64,000 bases of DNA from positions 434,001 to 498,000 of the forward strand of contig NZ_LT635455.1 of assembly GCF_900119915.1 (NCBI RefSeq), written 5' to 3'. The number at the start of each line of letters is the position of its first letter. The stretch's first letter is position 1. The DNA is from Olsenella timonensis. Its GTDB lineage: Bacteria > Actinomycetota > Coriobacteriia > Coriobacteriales > Atopobiaceae. Position numbers and translations under genes: made by a program. The notes below the pieces were generated by a model. That model was not told where the DNA came from, did not search any database, and saw nothing but the letters and a program-made list of their open reading frames with translations. This document shows positions 60,347 through 64,000 of this stretch, one piece after another.

Positions 60347-60621
60347 GTCGCTCTGTGTGTGATGTTGCGACGAACAGCTTGAACAAGTTCTTCTCGTCCG
60401 TGATCGCGCGGCTGAACTTGGTACGGGACGGCGGCGGCAACATCCGCGAAGCCTATGAGGCGACCCTCTTGGTCGAAGAGGGGACTGCTTGGCGCATGCC
60501 GAGCGACGTGGAGTTCGAGAGGGCGCTCAGGACGCGCGACTGCTACGCGTTCAAGCGCGGCTTCTATCTGCTCACCACGCTTGAGAATAGCTGGCATGCG
60601 AAGGATCCGCTGGACTTCTAG
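60347..60621 (+). pseudogene. Second GmrSD fragment (right copy of the 273-bp direct repeat)
   Basis: Open frame CRSVCDVATNSLNKFFSS to AKDPLDF, then a stop at 60619-60621. It copies the middle of the remnant at 55143-55706 (repeat at 60347-60619) but lacks its beginning and the DUF1524 end. Sequence on both sides differs from the left copy. Confidence 0.8.
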
Positions 60622-60624
60622 GGT

Positions 60625-61209
60625 CTAGCCCTCGATACTCCAGTCTGGTTCATATCGCCGCCATGCCTTCAATGGCGTCTTCATGTCGTAATCAAAAGCA
60701 TCGTAGAGGACTATCCAGTCTTCGTAGCTCTCCGCCAGCCACCAGTTCCGAACCTTCTCGTTCACTGCATCGAAGAACTTCTCCATCACGACTCGAGGGG
60801 ACAGGAGCTTTTCAGTGGGATCGTGCCTCATTCCGATGAGGCTGTACTTATCCGAGCCCTCCTCTAGGTTGAGCTTCCTGCAAACCGTGTCGAAGAACGC
60901 ATCGTTGAAGAAGACGCCGATTTCATGAGGGGTGTGTTTCATTTCTTCAGGGAAGTCGTCTGCGCATACCCTCTTGAACCATCTGGTTACCTTGCTGCTT
61001 TTCGGGTCGTCGAAGACCATGAGGCGGTCGCATTCCCAGCATTGCCAGATTTCCACGCTTCTTACTCCGGCGGTATACTCCAGCTCAAAGAAAGCAAGGT
61101 CATCCATGTGGCTTCGGAGCTCTTTCCATGGATAAAAGCAGCACTGTGGGTTGTTCTCGTCGCAACCATTCCACAGCGTGTTCCCGCACGGGCAGCCCAA
61201 CTTTGCCAC
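60625..61209 (-). CDS. Hypothetical protein with Zn-ribbon-like Cys pairs
   Basis: Soluble protein of 194 residues. The N-terminus has LGCPCGNTLWNGCDENNPQCC and a second pair in WQCWECDRLMVFDD (about 54-67), a pattern of a metal-binding ribbon. The remaining part is acidic and aromatic (FFNDAFFDTVCRKLNLEEGS). No family was recognised. The start is a GTG (61207-61209) with GGAGGCGG about 11 bases ahead. It is transcribed toward the GmrSD fragment and divergent from mcrB. Confidence 0.65.
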   Translation of the reverse strand: MAKLGCPCGNTLWNGCDENNPQCCFYPWKELRSHMDDLAFFELEYTAGVRSVEIWQCWECDRLMVFDDPKSSKVTRWFKRVCADDFPEEMKHTPHEIGVFFNDAFFDTVCRKLNLEEGSDKYSLIGMRHDPTEKLLSPRVVMEKFFDAVNEKVRNWWLAESYEDWIVLYDAFDYDMKTPLKAWRRYEPDWSIEG

Positions 61210-61611
61210 GTGATGTTCTCCGCCTCCTGCTCACCAGTTAATGACTTCGCTCGTTGCTTTATCTGAGTCTATTCCAGCCCTAGGAAGTCAACAATATGTG
61301 ACGCATGCCGCAGGTAAAGGTTGTGCGAATTGGGATATGAGGTTGCGGCGATGGGATGCGCTTGCGATCTGCTGCGCCTGAGCGGGACACTATCCGTCTG
61401 TCTGGGCTGTCACCTGTTTTGTTGCCGGTCAACTCGTGTTTATCGCCGGTGGTCTAGCATGTGAGCGTATCGACAATCTTGGCTCAAAGCCCTGCGGTAG
61501 GATGCTGTGATAAGGGTTGGGTTTCTCGGCTATAGGTGCAAACGATTCGCTGCCTAGGAATCTTCCCGTTATCATTTCCTAAGCGAGTGCAGCGCATAAA
61601 GGGGTCAGGCA
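61210..61611. other. Divergent non-coding region ahead of mcrB
   Basis: About 400 bases between the Zn-ribbon gene (minus) and mcrB (plus). No ORF with a ribosome site was seen. It should hold both promoters; no clear -35/-10 pair or palindrome was found. Confidence 0.5.
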
Positions 61612-64000
61612 ATGATTAATTCGACTCGTCTGAGAGAAGTGCTCGTAGGGTACAAGAAGAACTATATTGCTCACCAGTGGGGTGAGGAGAAGTACAAGTG
61701 GGAAGCTGTGAAGCACTTCCAGGAGAATTGGAACGTGAACGCCGACGACTTCGCAGAGATGCTTGAGAGATCGCTTGCAAAGACGGGTAACTTACTCACT
61801 TCAAAAAACACTTTCCCCAAAGGGATGATGGTTCAGTTTGCCAATGCTGCCCCTGAGGAGGTTCGCGCTCTGTTCATCATGTTATTTGATGAAAGCAAAG
61901 ACTATTTCGAGCGCATCAATGAATTCAAGCAAGAATCCTCGACGTTGCTTGAGAAATATGGCAACGGAGCGAAGCAACACTACCAGTATGAGAACGCAAT
62001 CACCACGTATCTGTGGCTGCGCTATCCGGATAAATACTATATCTATAAGCTTGGCGAGGTGAAGAAAGCAGCAGAAGAGCTTGAGGCGAACTACCGCTTC
62101 AAGAAAGGTGCATATGCTGACAATGTTCGCGGTCATCTTGCGTTCTATGATGAGGTCAGTGCGGAGCTAAAGAAGGATAATGAGCTTGCTCAACTTCTAC
62201 AATCTCAGTTGACACCCGAGTGCTACCCAGATTCCGAGCTACGTACGCTAACCATGGACGTATGCTTCTATATCAGCCGGCATGTCTCTGGCGAGAAAAC
62301 GGTTTCTGAGGATGACTGGTTTCCAACAAAGAATGAGTACGATCCCGGGCTGTCCTCAGACGACTGGCTGTTGCTGCTGGGGGACGAGACGGTCTTCACC
62401 GAGAGCAGCCTGGAGATCATGAAGCGTCTTAAAGACTACGGCGGAGCCGCGACCTGCACCCAGCTTGCGGTGAAATACGGCAGCACCATGAACTTCTACA
62501 ACTCGGGCTCCGCGGCGCTTGCAAAGAGGGTAGTTGAGAAAACCGGTTGCCCGGTTATTGAACGAGATACGGGAAGCCCGATGTGGTGGCCTGTTCTCTA
62601 TGTCGGTCACCCGGTAGGCAAGGATGAAGGCGGCGTTTATACATGGAGACTGCGCGACGAGTTGTCGGATGCAATCGACCACTTTGATATGTCTCACGTG
62701 GCGCTCTACGCGTCAGATTCTGACGACGAGGACACTTGTGGCTACTGGTGGCTCAACGCCAATCCCAAGATCTGGAGCTTCTCCGACATTGCCGTCGGTG
62801 AGATTCAGTCCTACACCCTCTACAACGAGAACGGCAACAAGCGCCGCATCTTCCAAAATTTCCTTGACGCAAAAGTCGGTGACATGGTCATTGGTTACGA
62901 GTCAAACCCCGTGAAACAAGTCGTTGCCATTGCCAAGATAACCTCAGAGCAAGATGGCGAACGGCTCTGCTTTGAGAAGGTCGAGGGATTTGCTACGCCC
63001 ATTGACTACCAGACGCTGCACGAATGTCCCGAGCTCGAGAAGATGGAGTACTTTGCCAACCCGCAGGGAAGCCTCTTCAAACTAACCCCTGGCGAGTATG
63101 ACTTCATTCTTGACCTCATCCGGGAGGAGAACCCTCTTTCCGAGAAGAGGGCTGCTGAGCCTTACACCCGAGATGACTTTCTCGGGGGCGTCTATATGAC
63201 TGAGGAGCGATACGATCATCTTGTCTCGGTACTCCGCAACAAGAAGAACGTCATCCTGCAGGGAGCCCCGGGCGTGGGGAAGACCTTTGCCGCCACCCGA
63301 CTCGCGTGGTCGCTCATGGGCGAGAAGGACAATGCCCGCATCGAGTTCGTGCAGTTCCATCAGAACTACTCCTACGAGGATTTCATGATGGGCTACAAGC
63401 CCCAAGGCGACACCTTCGAGTTGAAGTACGGCGTGTTCTACCACTTCTGCCAGAAGGCGGCAAATCAACCCGACAAAGAGTTCTTCTTTATCATCGACGA
63501 GATTAACCGCGGCAACATGTCAAAGATATTCGGTGAGCTCTTGATGCTCATAGAGCGGGACTATCGCGGTCACAAGGTGACGCTCGCATACAGCGGTCTG
63601 CCCTTCAGCGTGCCCTCCAACCTTTATATCATCGGCATGATGAACACAGCCGATCGCTCGCTGGCGATGATCGACTACGCTCTTCGCCGTAGGTTCAGCT
63701 TCTTCGAGATGGGGCCGGGATTTGACTCTGAGGGCTTCGTGGCGTATCAGAAGTCGCTCGAGAGCGATACGCTCGACGAGCTTGTTTTGAAGGTCAAGGA
63801 GTTGAACGCCGAGATTGCTCGCGATAAGTCGCTCGGACGAGGGTTCTGCATCGGGCATAGTTACTTCTGCGGGCGCGATACCGCTTCTGACGAGTGGCTT
63901 CGCGAGGTCGTTGATTATGACATTCTGCCAATGCTGTCCGAGTACTGGTTCGATGATGAAGCTAAGGTTACGCGCTGGGAGAACGTGCTCCACGGGGTAT
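61612..64000 (+). CDS. mcrB: McrB-type GTPase of a modified-DNA restriction system (3' end outside window)
   Basis: The frame is open for 796 codons to the window edge. Residues 1-370 are an N-terminal region with no clear fold. About 385-500 resembles an EVE-type reader of modified bases: NPKIWSFSDIAVGEIQSYTL, KVGDMVIGYESNPVKQVVAI and LTPGEYDFILDLIREE. The AAA motor follows: Walker A VILQGAPGVGKTFAATRLA near 546, FFIIDEINRGNMSKIFGELL near 625, and MNTADRSLAMIDYALRRRF (McrB signature M-N-T-A-D-R-S). HQNYSYEDFMMGYKP is also typical. McrC should follow beyond the window. The start ATG 61612 follows AAGGGGTCAGGC. Confidence 0.93.
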   Translation, partial: MINSTRLREVLVGYKKNYIAHQWGEEKYKWEAVKHFQENWNVNADDFAEMLERSLAKTGNLLTSKNTFPKGMMVQFANAAPEEVRALFIMLFDESKDYFERINEFKQESSTLLEKYGNGAKQHYQYENAITTYLWLRYPDKYYIYKLGEVKKAAEELEANYRFKKGAYADNVRGHLAFYDEVSAELKKDNELAQLLQSQLTPECYPDSELRTLTMDVCFYISRHVSGEKTVSEDDWFPTKNEYDPGLSSDDWLLLLGDETVFTESSLEIMKRLKDYGGAATCTQLAVKYGSTMNFYNSGSAALAKRVVEKTGCPVIERDTGSPMWWPVLYVGHPVGKDEGGVYTWRLRDELSDAIDHFDMSHVALYASDSDDEDTCGYWWLNANPKIWSFSDIAVGEIQSYTLYNENGNKRRIFQNFLDAKVGDMVIGYESNPVKQVVAIAKITSEQDGERLCFEKVEGFATPIDYQTLHECPELEKMEYFANPQGSLFKLTPGEYDFILDLIREENPLSEKRAAEPYTRDDFLGGVYMTEERYDHLVSVLRNKKNVILQGAPGVGKTFAATRLAWSLMGEKDNARIEFVQFHQNYSYEDFMMGYKPQGDTFELKYGVFYHFCQKAANQPDKEFFFIIDEINRGNMSKIFGELLMLIERDYRGHKVTLAYSGLPFSVPSNLYIIGMMNTADRSLAMIDYALRRRFSFFEMGPGFDSEGFVAYQKSLESDTLDELVLKVKELNAEIARDKSLGRGFCIGHSYFCGRDTASDEWLREVVDYDILPMLSEYWFDDEAKVTRWENVLHGV

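Noticed and set aside
1-64000. tRNA, rRNA or integrase/attachment sites marking island borders
   Set aside because: None could be recognised by eye; the right border of the island is outside the window.

Overview
The window looks like a chromosome segment of a high-GC, anaerobic, gut- or mouth-type actinobacterium of the class Coriobacteriia (Olsenella/Atopobium-like). This is inferred from the GC-rich codon use of the housekeeping genes, a GatCAB operon, SufC, and a YgfK/SsnA/fused-xanthine-dehydrogenase purine cluster. The genus is a guess; no rRNA or tRNA gene was found.

Left part (1-26.4 kb), core-like and GC-rich. It starts with the end of a suf operon (sufC, minus strand) and a Cof-type HAD phosphatase. 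A PTS operon follows (PRD regulator, separate EIIA, EIIB and EIIC of the fructose type, and a KDPG-type aldolase), closed by a strong terminator. Next come a bile-acid/sodium-symporter-family transporter, a tiny membrane peptide, a GT-C-like membrane protein, gatC-gatA-gatB, a TetR plus 14-TM MFS efflux pair and a YitT-family protein. A purine cluster fills 16.4-26.4 kb: a YheO-type regulator divergent from NCS2 permease, ssnA, ygfK, a small ferredoxin and a fused xanthine dehydrogenase. Its intergenic gaps carry four full copies and one half copy of a 29-bp palindrome.

Middle part (26.4-34.3 kb), mixed. There are an unrecognised coiled-coil protein with a conserved-looking C-terminal domain, a Fic protein with a textbook operator palindrome, an alanine/sodium symporter, a large lipoprotein, and a RelB-YafQ toxin-antitoxin pair whose toxin stop overlaps the start of a 1222-residue STAND ATPase.

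Right part (34.3-64 kb), a defence island with AT-richer codon use in many genes. It holds two very large STAND NTPases (one with an N-terminal SMEK domain), an HNH nuclease, a hydrophobic/coiled-coil protein of unknown role, and one long co-directional run: PD-(D/E)XK/DUF4268 protein, GIY-YIG nuclease, hsdM, an unknown insert gene, hsdS, hsdR and a reverse transcriptase. After it come a nested IS256-family insertion, a decayed phage scaffold/capsid pair, a PD-(D/E)XK plus SEC-C protein, two copies of a GmrSD fragment bracketing the SMEK-STAND gene, a Zn-ribbon-like protein and an McrB gene running off the window.

The best candidates for something undescribed are the DUF4268/GIY-YIG/type I R-M/unknown/reverse-transcriptase run (40.2-50.1 kb), the toxin-antitoxin/STAND overlap (33.7-38.0 kb), the 600-residue coiled-coil protein at 27.0 kb and the five-copy repeat array at 16.2-16.4 kb. 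Functions of all of these are inference from sequence reading only.
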